Source of the DNA: Roseomonas gilardii subsp. gilardii
GTDB lineage: Bacteria > Pseudomonadota > Alphaproteobacteria > Acetobacterales > Acetobacteraceae
DNA length: 64,000 bases
Assembly (NCBI RefSeq): GCF_023078375.1
Contig: NZ_CP095554.1
Coordinates: forward strand, 3,650,501 to 3,714,500
Direction: 5' to 3'
The first letter of the stretch is position 1; every line of letters starts with the position of its first letter. The notes beneath the pieces were generated by a model. It searched no databases, was not told the DNA's origin, and saw only the letters and a list, made by a program, of their open reading frames with translations. Made by a program: the position numbers and the translations under genes. This document shows positions 36,845-45,838 of the stretch, in pieces.

Positions 36845-37141
36845 TTACGCCGCCTGCTTCTTGACCTGGGCGCGCTCGATGCGGCGCTTCAGGGTCAGGG
36901 CCTCGGTGCCGAGCTTCCGGTCGGGGGTGCCGAGCAGGAAGGAGTCGAGACCGCCATTGTGCTCCACCGTGCGGATGCCGTTGGTGGTCAGGCGAAGCTG
37001 CACCGCCGTGCCGAGCACATCGGAGAAGAAGGACGCCTGCTGCAGGTTGGGCAGGTAACGGCGGCGGGTCTTGTTGTTGGCGTGGCTGACGTTGTTGCCG
37101 GTCAGCACGCCCTTGCCGGTGATGTCACAGCGGCGGGCCAT
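36845..37141 (-). CDS. rpmB: 50S ribosomal protein L28
   Basis: A large-subunit ribosomal protein of 98 aa, the longer form found in alphaproteobacteria. The N-terminus [28 protein letters not shown] is diagnostic in its parts ([20 protein letters not shown]), followed by YLPNLQ and [16 protein letters not shown]. It has a good upstream promoter on the minus strand at 37183-37211. Confidence 0.97.
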   Translation of the reverse strand: MARRCDITGKGVLTGNNVSHANNKTRRRYLPNLQQASFFSDVLGTAVQLRLTTNGIRTVEHNGGLDSFLLGTPDRKLGTEALTLKRRIERAQVKKQAA

Positions 37142-37182
37142 GTCGTTAAACCTCGAATTCGCGAACGCGCGGGAAGGGCGGC

Positions 37183-37211
37183 CCTATGGCCCACCCGGCC
37201 CGTGACGTCAA
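37183..37211 (-). promoter_or_regulatory. Predicted rpmB promoter
   Basis: On the minus strand TTGACG (37211-37206) and CATAGG (37188-37183) are separated by 17 bp, about 45 bp before the rpmB ATG at 37141. The -35 element matches consensus at five of six positions. Confidence 0.5.
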
Positions 37212-37269
37212 GTTTTGTTGCCCCGCCGAAGGGTCCGGCCAGGGTTGCCCAGCCCCTCCGGGGCGGGAT

Positions 37270-37533
37270 TCAGTGGGAGCCGCGCATGCTCTCCAGTTCG
37301 CCGCGCTCCACCGATTCGAGGGCGCTGCGCAGCACGCGGGCGATGGCCTTGTCCTCCATCGAGCGCGCCATCAGCCCCAGCGCGCCGCCCAGCAGGGCCG
37401 AGGCGACCGAGATCGGGGCGATGTTCTGCTCCGTCATGTACTCGATGGCCTTGTCCACGATGGAGCCGGCATGGCTCAGATCCTCCGGGGCCATTTCGTC
37501 GAGCTTGTTGTTCCCCGGGTTGTCAGACGCCAT
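37270..37533 (-). CDS. Conserved-looking hypothetical protein (87 aa)
   Basis: I do not recognise the family. The product is helical, with an acidic N-terminus (NNKLDEMAPEDLSHAGSIVDKAIEYM) described here in short words as Asp/Glu-rich, then a Gly/Ala-rich hydrophobic stretch (SVASALLGGALGLMA, about 42-56) that could be a weak membrane or amphipathic helix, and a charged C-terminus. It has an acceptable start with GGAGAG upstream. It is encoded 40 bp after the ABC exporter on the same strand and may be co-transcribed with it. Confidence 0.65.
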   Translation of the reverse strand: MASDNPGNNKLDEMAPEDLSHAGSIVDKAIEYMTEQNIAPISVASALLGGALGLMARSMEDKAIARVLRSALESVERGELESMRGSH

Positions 37534-37572
37534 CAGGGGCTCTCCTCAAGAATGCAGTCGGGCGCAACATGG

Positions 37573-39486
37573 TCACGCCGTGGCCGGGGTGGAAGCCCCT
37601 TCGGCCAGGCCGTGCCGGCGGCGGGCGGCTCCCGCGCCCCGGTCCGCGTCCAGATCGGCGGCCGCGGCGGCCTCGGCGGCGGCCACCGCCTCGGACTGCC
37701 GCCGCCACATCGCGGCGTAAAGCCCGTCCTCGGCCAGCAGGCGCGCATGGCTGCCCCGCTCGGCCACCCGCCCGTCCTGCAGCACGATGATCTCGTCGGC
37801 ATCCACCACGGTGGAAAGCCGGTGCGCGATCACCAGCGTGGTCCGCCCCTGGGCCACGCCGCGCAGGGCGGACTGGATCTCGCTCTCGGTGCGGGTGTCG
37901 AGGGCGCTGGTGGCCTCGTCGAGAATCAGCACACGCGGGTCCTTCAGGATGGTCCGGGCGATGGCCACACGCTGCTTCTCGCCGCCCGAGAGCTTCAGCC
38001 CCCGCTCGCCGACCCGCGTGTCGTAGCCGTCGGGCAGGCGCAGCACGAAGTCGTGCACCTGGGCGAGCCTCGCCGCCTGCTCGATCTCCTCCTGGGTCGC
38101 GTCTGGGCGGCCATAGGCGATGTTGTAGCGGATGGTGTCGTTGAACAGTACCGTGTCCTGCGGCACCACGCCGATGGCGGCGCGCAGGCTCTCCTGCGTC
38201 ACGTCGCGGATGTCCTGCCCGTCCACCAGCACCCGGCCGGCGGAGGTGTCGTAGAAGCGGAACAGCAGGCGGGAGATGGTGGACTTCCCCGCCCCCGTCG
38301 GCCCGACGATGGCCAGCGTCCGCCCCGGCGGCACGGTGAAGGAGACGCCCTTCAGGATCTCCCGGTCCGGCCGGTAGCCGAAGCGCACCGCCTCGAACCG
38401 CACCTCGCCGGGCCCCGCCGCCAGGGCCGGGGCGCCGGGGCGGTCGGCCACCTCCCGCTCCTCTTGCATCAGGGTGAACATGGCATCCATGTCCACCAGC
38501 CCCTGCTTCACCTCCCGGTACACGAAGCCCAGCATGTTCAGCGGCAGGTAGAGCTGGATCAGGTAGGTGTTCACCAGCACGAAGTCGCCGACCGTCATGC
38601 TGCCCGCGGCCACGCGGCTGGCCGCCATCAGCATCACCGTGGTCAGCCCCACGGCGATGATCGCCGCCTGGCCGGCGTTCAGCATGTTCAGCGTGGTCTC
38701 GGAGCGCGTATAGGCGCGCTCGTAGCGGGCGAGCGAGGCGTCGTAGCGCCGCTCCTCATGCCGCTCATTGCCGAAATACTTCACCGTCTCGTAGTTCAGC
38801 AGGCTGTCCACCGCCTTGCTGTTGGCGTCCTGGTCCATCTCGTTCATCGCCCGGCGGAAGCGCAGCCGCCAGTTCGTGAAGGTGAGCGTGAAGGCGATGT
38901 AGAGGCCGATCGTGCCCAGCGTGACGGCCGCGAAGGCGAAGGAGAACATCTTCCACAGGATCGCCGCGACCAGCAGGATCTCGAAGATCGTGGGGATGAT
39001 GTTGAACAGCATGAAGTCGAGGACGAAGTTGATCCCCCGCGTCCCGCGCTCGATCACCCGCGACAGGCCGCCGGTCTGGCGGTCCAGGTGGAAGCGCAGG
39101 CTGAGCGCGTGCAGGTGCTGGAAGACCTGCAGCGCGATGCGCCGCGCGGCGCGGGCCTGCACCTTCACGAAGACCGCGTCGCGCAGTTCCGCGAAGAGCG
39201 AGCTCGCCACCCGCAGCAGCCCGTAGCCCAGCACCAGCGCCACCGGCACGGCGGCCACCGCCGCCATGCCGCCCGCCGCCGTGGCGTGCGGGGTCAGCGC
39301 ATCCACCGCCCGGGCATAGGCCATGGGCACGTAGACATTGGCCACCTTGGCGCAGACCAGGAGGGCCAGGGCGAGCACCACCCGGACCCGCAGGCCGGTC
39401 TCGTTGCGGGGCCAGAGATAGGGGGCGAGGTTGCGCAGCGTCTGGACATGGTTGCCGCCCGTGCGGGCGGGAGGTGATTCGGCCAT
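37573..39486 (-). CDS. Atm1-type ABC exporter (fused permease-ATPase)
   Basis: A half-size ABC exporter of 637 aa with an N-terminal six-helix permease (about 20-320) and C-terminal ATPase (about 360-600). The nucleotide-binding domain shows Walker A GPTGAGKST, the signature LSGGEKQRVAIAR, Walker B VLILDEAT and the H-loop IAHRLST. The permease segments NYETVKYFGNERHEERRYD and LNMLNAGQ match the Atm1/HMT family, which exports glutathione-linked sulfur or metal compounds. The ATG at 39486 is used, although GGGAGG lies 24 nt away, so a nearby non-ATG start remains possible. Confidence 0.9.
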   Translation of the reverse strand: MAESPPARTGGNHVQTLRNLAPYLWPRNETGLRVRVVLALALLVCAKVANVYVPMAYARAVDALTPHATAAGGMAAVAAVPVALVLGYGLLRVASSLFAELRDAVFVKVQARAARRIALQVFQHLHALSLRFHLDRQTGGLSRVIERGTRGINFVLDFMLFNIIPTIFEILLVAAILWKMFSFAFAAVTLGTIGLYIAFTLTFTNWRLRFRRAMNEMDQDANSKAVDSLLNYETVKYFGNERHEERRYDASLARYERAYTRSETTLNMLNAGQAAIIAVGLTTVMLMAASRVAAGSMTVGDFVLVNTYLIQLYLPLNMLGFVYREVKQGLVDMDAMFTLMQEEREVADRPGAPALAAGPGEVRFEAVRFGYRPDREILKGVSFTVPPGRTLAIVGPTGAGKSTISRLLFRFYDTSAGRVLVDGQDIRDVTQESLRAAIGVVPQDTVLFNDTIRYNIAYGRPDATQEEIEQAARLAQVHDFVLRLPDGYDTRVGERGLKLSGGEKQRVAIARTILKDPRVLILDEATSALDTRTESEIQSALRGVAQGRTTLVIAHRLSTVVDADEIIVLQDGRVAERGSHARLLAEDGLYAAMWRRQSEAVAAAEAAAAADLDADRGAGAARRRHGLAEGASTPATA

Positions 39487-39587
39487 CAGTCGGAAAACTC
39501 GCAGGATTTCCTCCCAGATGGGCAGAGTCCGCCCGCCCGCAAAGCCAAATGGTTGCAGGCCAGTCCGGCGTGGCGCATCTGCATGGG

Positions 39588-40439
39588 ATGGACCCGCGCC
39601 TCCTCCGCCACATCCAGGCCTGCAACGACCACCCCGATCTCGGCCGGTACACGCCATTGCGCCTGGGTGCCGAACAGGTGGGGTGGCTGCCTCCGGCCCT
39701 GGCGGCGCGCCTGCCGGAACTCTCCCCGCATTTCCGGGCGGGTCCGGAGGGCGTGACGCTCGATCCGGCCCTGGCCAGCCTGGCCGAACGCTCCGCCGCC
39801 CTGGCGGAGCTGGCGGCGAAGCTGGCCGCCGAAGGGGTCTTCCGGCCGCGGAAGGAGCTGTTCGACGTCCGCGCGGCGCCCGGCGGGCCGGTCCTGGCCG
39901 TGCTGGACCGGGGCGCCATCGCCCTTCTCGGCATTCCCAGCCAGGGTGTGCATCTCAACGGGCTGGTGCGCCGGGCGGACGGGCTGCATCTCTGGATGGG
40001 CTGGCGCTCCCGCCACAAACCGGTGGCGCCGGGGCAGCTCGACAACATCGTGGCCGGCGGCGTCCCGGCCGGGCTTTCGCCCCGCGACACGCTGCTGAAG
40101 GAGGCGGAGGAGGAGGCGCGCATGCCCGCCGCCCTGGCCGCCACCGCGCGGCCGGCCGGCACCGTCTCCTATGTCATGGCGAATCCGGATGAGGGGCTGC
40201 GGCGCGACGTGCTGCATTGCTTCGACATCGAGCTGCCCGAGGATTTCACCCCCGTGCCCGGCGATGACGAGGTGGAGCGCTTCGAGCTCTGGCCCGCCGC
40301 GCGTGTGCTGGAGGCGGTGCGGGATGGCGACCGGGTGAAGTTCAACGTCAACCTGGTGCTGATCGACCTGTTCCTGCGGGAAGGACTGGCCGGGGACCCC
40401 GGCGGCCAGCTCCGCCAGGGCCTGAACCGGTTCCGCTGA
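39588..40439 (+). CDS. Nudix hydrolase with N-terminal DUF4743-type domain
   Basis: A 283-aa cytoplasmic Nudix protein. Residues about 1-110 resemble DUF4743. The Nudix domain follows, with GLVRRADGLHLWMGWRS and the Nudix-box-like segment AGGVPAGLSPRDTLLKEAEE and EEARMP. It is close to the plant and yeast thiamine-pyrophosphokinase-related Nudix proteins that act on thiamine diphosphate derivatives; that substrate is family-based inference. The ATG at 39588 is chosen by similarity. The frame is open upstream to 39474 across the divergent exporter start. SDR follows after 82 bp. Confidence 0.85.
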   Translation: MDPRLLRHIQACNDHPDLGRYTPLRLGAEQVGWLPPALAARLPELSPHFRAGPEGVTLDPALASLAERSAALAELAAKLAAEGVFRPRKELFDVRAAPGGPVLAVLDRGAIALLGIPSQGVHLNGLVRRADGLHLWMGWRSRHKPVAPGQLDNIVAGGVPAGLSPRDTLLKEAEEEARMPAALAATARPAGTVSYVMANPDEGLRRDVLHCFDIELPEDFTPVPGDDEVERFELWPAARVLEAVRDGDRVKFNVNLVLIDLFLREGLAGDPGGQLRQGLNRFR

Positions 40440-40521
40440 CGATCCGCCTCCCCGGTTTCCACCGGGGCGGCGAGGTGCTGTACCTCTGTCCCACTCAAGG
40501 CCCTTTCGGGAGTCCGCTGCC

Positions 40522-41277
40522 ATGATCGTTCTCGTCACCGGCGCCACGGCCGGTTTCGGCACCGCCATCACCCGCCGCTTCGCCGCCGACGGGGCGCGCG
40601 TCATCGCCGCCGGGCGCCGGGCGGAGCGGCTGGAGGCGCTGAAGGCCGAGCTCGGCGCCGACAAGATCCTGCCCCTGGTGCTGGATGTCCGTGACCGCGC
40701 GGCCGTGCTCAAGGCGGTCGAGGGGCTGCCGGCGGAATGGGCCGCCGTCGATGTGCTGGTGAACAATGCCGGCCTCGCCCTCGGCCTGGAGCCTGCCCAG
40801 CAGGCCGACCTGGACGACTGGGACACGATGGTGGACACCAACGTGAAGGGGCTGATGTACCTGACCCGCGCGCTGCTGCCGGGCATGATTGAGCGCCAGC
40901 GCGGCCATGTCATCAACCTGGGCTCCACCGCCGGCGAGTGGCCCTATCCCGGCGGCAACGTCTATGGCGCCACCAAGGCCTTCGTGCGCCAGTTCAGCCT
41001 GAACCTGCGGGCCGACCTTTTCGGCACGCCGGTGCGGGTGACGGACATCCAGCCGGGCCTGGTGGGCGGCACGGAGTTCAGCAATGTCCGCTTCCATGGC
41101 GACGACGCGAAGGCCGGCGCCGTCTATGAGGGCGCGGACGCGCTGACGCCGGACGACATCGCCGATGCCATCCACTGGGTCGCGACGCGCCCGGCGCGGG
41201 TCAATGTGAACATGCTGCAGGTCATGCCGGTCGCCCAGAGCTTCGGCCCGCTGCGTGTCCACAAGCCGGGCCACTGA
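40522..41277 (+). CDS. YdfG-like short-chain dehydrogenase
   Basis: A classical SDR of 251 aa, NADP-dependent, close to E. coli YdfG, which reduces malonic semialdehyde and oxidises 3-hydroxy acids such as serine. It shows the nucleotide motif TGATAGFG (residues 6-13), NNAG (about 86-89), the catalytic Ser (GSTAGEWPYPGG), and YGATK with Tyr and Lys. GTEFSNVRFHGD is typical of YdfG-type enzymes. The gene's stop codon lies inside a perfect 17-bp tandem duplication (41273-41306). Confidence 0.9.
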   Translation: MIVLVTGATAGFGTAITRRFAADGARVIAAGRRAERLEALKAELGADKILPLVLDVRDRAAVLKAVEGLPAEWAAVDVLVNNAGLALGLEPAQQADLDDWDTMVDTNVKGLMYLTRALLPGMIERQRGHVINLGSTAGEWPYPGGNVYGATKAFVRQFSLNLRADLFGTPVRVTDIQPGLVGGTEFSNVRFHGDDAKAGAVYEGADALTPDDIADAIHWVATRPARVNVNMLQVMPVAQSFGPLRVHKPGH

Positions 41278-41306
41278 AGCTGGGTTAGTACTGAAGCTGG
41301 GTTAGT
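41273..41306. repeat. Perfect 17-bp tandem duplication spanning a stop codon
   Basis: The unit ACTGAAGCTGGGTTAGT occurs twice head to tail, at 41273-41289 and 41290-41306. The first copy contains the TGA of the SDR gene. It looks like a recent slippage or duplication event. Confidence 0.85.
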
Positions 41307-41432
41307 GAGGTTGGGCCCATGACCGCCGGCCCCGGAGGGAAGTCTCTTCCCCGGGGCCTTCCGGTGGGAGGTGGGCGGTGCCGGGGTGGGCCTTCCCGTC
41401 CCGCGTGTTTCCGTTAACCCTTTCTTTACCAC

Positions 41433-41450
41433 ATCACCCAATCGGGTGAT
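41433..41450. promoter_or_regulatory. Candidate operator upstream of the LuxR-type gene
   Basis: ATCACCC and GGGTGAT are perfect inverted arms with a 4-nt AATC spacer, 62 bp before the regulator's TTG start. The position suggests autoregulation, but no binding motif of this family is known to me. Confidence 0.4.
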
Positions 41451-41511
41451 CGCAAGGGGCTCAAAAACTTGCAATCTCCCCGTTAATTCGATCGAGCCTG
41501 GGGAGGTGGCC

Positions 41512-42678
41512 TTGCTCGCGATCAGCCATGGCGACGACGACGCTTCCCCGGAAACCCTGGCCCTCGAACTCTATGCCGCGCTGCTGGACGGGACCGGGCT
41601 GCCGCGGGTGCTGGAGCGCATCGCGGGGCTTCTGGGCGCCGCCTCCTACGCCGCGATGGTGACGGAATACGACGGCCAGAAGATCCTGCGTGGCAGTGCC
41701 GTCGCCCATGGCAATCTCGACCCCGCGCGGATGGCGGAATATGGCCGCCACTGGGTGCATCAGGACCCCTGGTGGCAGGCGGCGCTGCGGCATGGCCCCG
41801 GCGTGCTGAACATGACACGCCTCGTCTCGCCGCAGATCTTCACCCGCACGGCCTTCTGAAACGACTTCCTGCGCGGCCCGGACGCGCCCTTCCACGCGCT
41901 GGGAGTGCATGTGCACACGGTCGGCGACGTGTCGGCCGCCCTCGCCCTGCACCGTCCCATGCGGCAGGAGGCCTTCGACACACGCGAGGAGAAGATCCTC
42001 GGCTTCCTCTACCCGCATATCCAGCGCGTGCTGGTGGCCCAGGCCCGGCTCAACGCGGCGGAATGGCCGCTGGCCACCGCGGCGGGGCTGGATGCGCTGA
42101 ACCAGGGCGTGGCCGTGCTGTCCGCCGACGGCCGGCTCGTCCTGGCCAATGCGGCGCTCCAGGCCATGGCGGCGCGGGCGGATGGCTTCACTCTCGACCG
42201 TCAGGGGATCTTCTGCGCCGAGCCGGCCGCGCGGCACGCCGCGACCGGCGCCCTGAACGCCGCCCAGGCCGCGGCCAGCGGCAAGGTGCGCCTGCTGCCG
42301 GATGCGGGGAGCTTCGCCATTCCCCGCCCTTCCGGCGCGCCGCCCTGGCTGGTCCAGGCCCTGCCGCTGCGGCAGAAGGAGGGGGAATACGGCTTCGCCA
42401 GCCTGCCAAGCCGCTTCACCGGGGTCCTGCTGCTGGTGCTCGATACCAGCCGGCGCCAGGCGCCTTCCCAGGGGCTGCTGCGCCGGCTCTTCGGGCTTTC
42501 CGCCGCCGAGGCCGCCCTCGCGGCGGCGATGGCGGAGGGCAAGAGCGTCGCCGCCATCGCCCAGATGCGCGGGGTCCTGCCGGGCAGCCTGCGCTCCCAG
42601 CTCACCGCGATCCGCCGCAAGACGGGATGCGGCAGCCAGGCGGATCTCGCCGTGCTGCTGGCCCGGGTCGGGGGCTGA
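41512..42678 (+). pseudogene. LuxR-type helix-turn-helix regulator interrupted by an in-frame TGA
   Basis: A transcription regulator of about 388 residues with an N-terminal sensor region and a C-terminal HTH (about 325-385: RLFGLSAAEAALAAAMAEGKSV, AAIAQMRGV, LRSQLTAIRRKTG given in parts). TTG 41512 has GGGAGG at ideal spacing. At 41857-41859 the frame meets TGA in FTRTAF-stop-NDFLRGPDAP and continues open in the same frame to 42678. Related regulators have an aromatic residue there, so TGG to TGA is the simplest explanation. A downstream GTG or ATG could allow reinitiation, but the sensor domain would be split. Confidence 0.8.
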
Positions 42679-42714
42679 AGGGGCCGCCCGGCCCTTGGCC
42701 CGCCTTCCGGCGGC

Positions 42715-44832
42715 TCAGCAGTAGTCGGCGGCCACCGGAACCGCCCCGGCCCGATCGCCGGCCCGTTCCGGGTCGGACTCGGCGGTGGCCGTCCAGTCCG
42801 GTGCCCCGTTCGGTGCCCAGTCCGGCACCCGCGCCGCGATTTCCGGTTCCGGCGGCAGCAGCACCTGCAGGACGGCAGCCTGGGCACGCCCATGGCCCAG
42901 CCTGGCCCTGGAGGTGCCAAGCGCCGAGGCTCTGGCCTCCAGCCCATCCGGCCCATGGTCCCAGAGCAGGCCGCGCAGCACGCGCTGTCCCTGGCCGATC
43001 ATCACCCCGGCCCTTTCCCGCAGCGCCTCGGAAAGCTCCAGCCGCCCTTCCTCCGCGACGAGGTTGAGTGCGGTCAGGCCGCGCAGCAGCAGCCCGCATT
43101 CCTCCGCGGACACCACGCCGCTGCGCTGCCAGGGCCCGTCGCTGCAACGGCGGCGGATCAGGATGGTCTCCAGCGGCGCGGCGCGGCCGGGCAGGTCCAT
43201 GGCCCCCAGCCGCAGGGCCGCCACGCCGCGCGCCAGCGCATCCCCCAGGCCGGGCCAGGAGGGGTCCAGCAGGGCCAGCCGCGCCAGGGCGAGCAGCCCG
43301 GCCGCGTGGCTGGCCATGGAAAGCGCCTCCGCCGCGCGGCCATCCTGCCCGGGGCCCTCGGCGAAGATGCCTTCCTCTCCCTCCGCCTGACGCGACAGCA
43401 GTGCCCGCACCGGTTCCCGCAGCAGGTCGCGCCGCGCCTGCCCGCCCGGCAGGCGCAGCAGGGCATCCAGCGCCAGCAGGAGGTCGCACAGGGACCGTGT
43501 CGGCAGGTTCGGGGCCTGTTCCAGCAGGGGGCCGAGATGCGCCTGGCACCAGGAGAGCAGCGACTCCCTTTCCTCCGCCCCGGTGTCCGGCGGCGCCAGG
43601 AGCAGCGTGGTCGCGACCGCGCACAGCGCCGCGGCGGGCTCCTCGGGCGGCGAAGGGTCGCGCCCGGCCGCACCGCCCGGCGCCATGGCCAGCACCGCCC
43701 GCGCCGTGTCCTCTCCCGCCCCGGCGAGCTGCAGCCGGTCCTCCCGCACCACGAAGCTCTCGCCCCCCGCCAGGGCAGCGAGGCCATGGCGGATCAGCAG
43801 CCAGTGCAGCCGCCCCGCGCCGTCGGTATGCGCGGTGACGCTCGCCACCGTTCCGGGCACGAGCGGCCGGGCATGCAGGGCATGGGCGGAAGCATCGGCG
43901 CGTCCGGCCACGGCCAGATGGTCCATCGGGCCGGCATGTAGGCGCAGCGATGCCCCGGCGCTTCCGGGCAGGGCATGGCGCGACAGCGCCCCGTCCCGCC
44001 CGCCGAGCACGCTGCGCTGCATCGGGCTCAGGCTCAGCTCGTCCCAGGCCGTGGTCACGCGCACGGCGCGGAGCTGGATGCCGGGTTCGGCCCGCAGCGT
44101 CACCGTCAGCCGCAGCACCGGGTCCCCGGCGCGGATGGCGTATTCGTAGCGCAGCGTGCCCACGGGGCGTGGCCGGTCGCGCCGCAACAGCCCCCGCAGC
44201 CCCGGCCCGCCCGGGACGGCGAGCCGGCTCTCATGGAACAGCACCACGCCATCCTCGATGCGCCGCAGGCCGCAATCGGCGATGTTGTCCTCGACATCCA
44301 GGCAATGGGCGCGCCGGCCGAGCCGGAACTCCACGAGGTTGCCCGTGTGCCGCGCCGCCTCGGCATCCGGTGCGTCGCCATCATGCAGGGATTCGATCAC
44401 CAGCCCGCGCGACAGGTCCCCGGTGAAGCGGGAGATGCCCGTCACCACCTCGAAGGCGCGCGGGTCGTCGCTGCGGATCTCCAGCCTCGGCGGCAGCCAG
44501 CGCCGCGCCGCCAGCCCATCCGCCCCGAGCGCCAGGACCGTGTCCCGCAGCCCGCGGGCCAGTTCCGGCGCCGCCGCGCGCAGCGCCGGATGCGCCAGCG
44601 ATTCCAGGACCCGTGCGTTGTCCACGATCCAGATGGATTCTGCGGCGCCCGGCGGGGCCTTCGCCGGCGGGCGCGCCACGCCATGGGCCGGCGGCGCCAA
44701 TGCCAGCACCGGCATCGGGGCCAGGGCAGGGAAGGGACGCGACACCCCATCCAGGGCGACATCCCGGATCATCCGCTGCCGCAGGAAATGCAGCAGGCGA
44801 TCGCATTCGGCTTGCGGTTGGAAGCGTCTCAT
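42715..44832 (-). CDS. Large protein of unknown function (705 aa)
   Basis: I do not recognise a family. There is no signal peptide or membrane helix. The first 330 residues look beta-rich, with alternating hydrophobic strands (LVEFRLGRRAHCLDVEDNIAD, GDPVLRLTVTLRAEPG described in parts). Residues about 400-640 are dominated by Ala/Leu-rich helices that could form an alpha-toroid. This gross layout resembles polysaccharide-processing enzymes such as heparinase-like lyases, but I see no catalytic motif to support it. The gene starts 87 bp after the hydratase alpha-type gene on the same strand and may be in that transcript. Confidence 0.7.
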   Translation of the reverse strand: MRRFQPQAECDRLLHFLRQRMIRDVALDGVSRPFPALAPMPVLALAPPAHGVARPPAKAPPGAAESIWIVDNARVLESLAHPALRAAAPELARGLRDTVLALGADGLAARRWLPPRLEIRSDDPRAFEVVTGISRFTGDLSRGLVIESLHDGDAPDAEAARHTGNLVEFRLGRRAHCLDVEDNIADCGLRRIEDGVVLFHESRLAVPGGPGLRGLLRRDRPRPVGTLRYEYAIRAGDPVLRLTVTLRAEPGIQLRAVRVTTAWDELSLSPMQRSVLGGRDGALSRHALPGSAGASLRLHAGPMDHLAVAGRADASAHALHARPLVPGTVASVTAHTDGAGRLHWLLIRHGLAALAGGESFVVREDRLQLAGAGEDTARAVLAMAPGGAAGRDPSPPEEPAAALCAVATTLLLAPPDTGAEERESLLSWCQAHLGPLLEQAPNLPTRSLCDLLLALDALLRLPGGQARRDLLREPVRALLSRQAEGEEGIFAEGPGQDGRAAEALSMASHAAGLLALARLALLDPSWPGLGDALARGVAALRLGAMDLPGRAAPLETILIRRRCSDGPWQRSGVVSAEECGLLLRGLTALNLVAEEGRLELSEALRERAGVMIGQGQRVLRGLLWDHGPDGLEARASALGTSRARLGHGRAQAAVLQVLLPPEPEIAARVPDWAPNGAPDWTATAESDPERAGDRAGAVPVAADYC

Positions 44833-44919
44833 TGCGGTGCAGGATAAGCCAGCACCGCGCGTATCGCATCCCCAATATGCAACTCAAAGTGGAGTTTTAC
44901 CAATTCTCCACAACAAACC

Positions 44920-45513
44920 TCAGGCCATCTCCGGTAGCGCCGCCGGACGCAGGCCCATCATCGCCTCCACGCTCACCAGCGCCGCCAGCCGCTCCGCATC
45001 CCAGCCCCCGGTGCCGGCGGGGCGCAGCGGCAGGACCATCCAGCGGTAATCCGCGGTGCTGTCCACGACCCGCAGCGACACGCCCTGCGGCAGGACCGTG
45101 CCCCATTCCGCCAGGACGCCCCGGGGATCGGCCACCGCCCTCGCCCGATAGGCGGCGGATTTGAACCAGCCGGGCGGGTAGCCGAGCACGGCGCGCGGAT
45201 AGCAGGAGCAGAGGGTGCAGACCACGAGATGGCGCCGCGCCTCGGTATCCTCCAGCACGCCCAGCGGCGGCAGGCCGGCCATGCTCACCCCCATGGCCTC
45301 GGCGGCGGCGGTGCCGTCGCGCAGCATCAGCGCGCGATAGGCCGGGTCGGTCCAGGCCCGGGCCACCATGGCGGCGCCGATGGCGGGCGAGGCGCGGTCC
45401 GTCCGCTCCTGCTGGGCATCAAGCTCGGCGGCGTTGGTGACGCCCTTCGCCTCCAGCGCCGCCAGGAAGCGGCCCAGCAGGGCGACATAGGCGGCGCGCG
45501 GCGGTGCGGCCAT
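44920..45513 (-). CDS. Nitrile hydratase alpha / thiocyanate hydrolase gamma-type subunit
   Basis: The metal-binding subunit of a nitrile hydratase-family enzyme, 197 aa. It carries the claw motif VCTLCSCYP (about residues 107-115), where Thr in the first Cys-Thr-Leu-Cys indicates the cobalt type, and the downstream YRARAVADPRGVLAEWG. In such enzymes two of the cysteines are oxidised. The same motif occurs in thiocyanate hydrolase, so nitrile hydration and thiocyanate hydrolysis are both possible. The ATG at 45513 overlaps the upstream subunit's TGA by one base, implying coupled translation. No amidase or activator gene is adjacent. Confidence 0.85.
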   Translation of the reverse strand: MAAPPRAAYVALLGRFLAALEAKGVTNAAELDAQQERTDRASPAIGAAMVARAWTDPAYRALMLRDGTAAAEAMGVSMAGLPPLGVLEDTEARRHLVVCTLCSCYPRAVLGYPPGWFKSAAYRARAVADPRGVLAEWGTVLPQGVSLRVVDSTADYRWMVLPLRPAGTGGWDAERLAALVSVEAMMGLRPAALPEMA

Positions 45514-45838
45514 CAGGATATCCTCCCTTCCTCGCCCAGCGGCTCCAGCCAGTGCCCGTAGAGCTCGACCAGGGTCGATCCCCCTCCCCCGCCGCACCGG
45601 ACAGGGCCGCCTGGGCGAAGGCCACATGATACAGCGGGCGCAGCGGCGCCGGGCGGCCGAAGGCCAGTTCCGAGGGGTCCGGGAAATCCCCGAGATGGGT
45701 GAGCACGACCCCTTCCCGCCCCCGCAGGTAATGCGGCGTGCGGATATGGGCGGGCCCGCGCGATTCCGGCCAGTCGAAGCGCACGCGCACGCGGGTGCCG
45801 GGCCCCAGCGGCCCTTCCGGCCGGGTGCCCCCGCTCAC
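45513..45838 (-). pseudogene. Nitrile hydratase beta C-terminal-type subunit, one-base frameshift
   Basis: Corresponds to the C-terminal SH3-like half of nitrile hydratase beta, or thiocyanate hydrolase alpha. It starts at GTG 45838 (GTGA overlap with the previous gene) and reads GTRVRVRFDWPESRGPAHIRTPHYLRGREG and PLYHVAFAQAAL in family fashion. Near 45575 the frame shifts. In the shifted frame LVELYGHWLEPLGEEGRIS ends exactly at a TGA overlapping the alpha-subunit ATG. Adding one base after GATCG restores about 108 aa and the coupling. Without it, translation runs on to 45419 with no family similarity. Confidence 0.82.

Noticed and set aside
41857-41859. Selenocysteine insertion at the LuxR-type TGA
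   Set aside because: No SECIS-like stem-loop is evident directly after it and the family has an aromatic residue at that place, not a redox cysteine.
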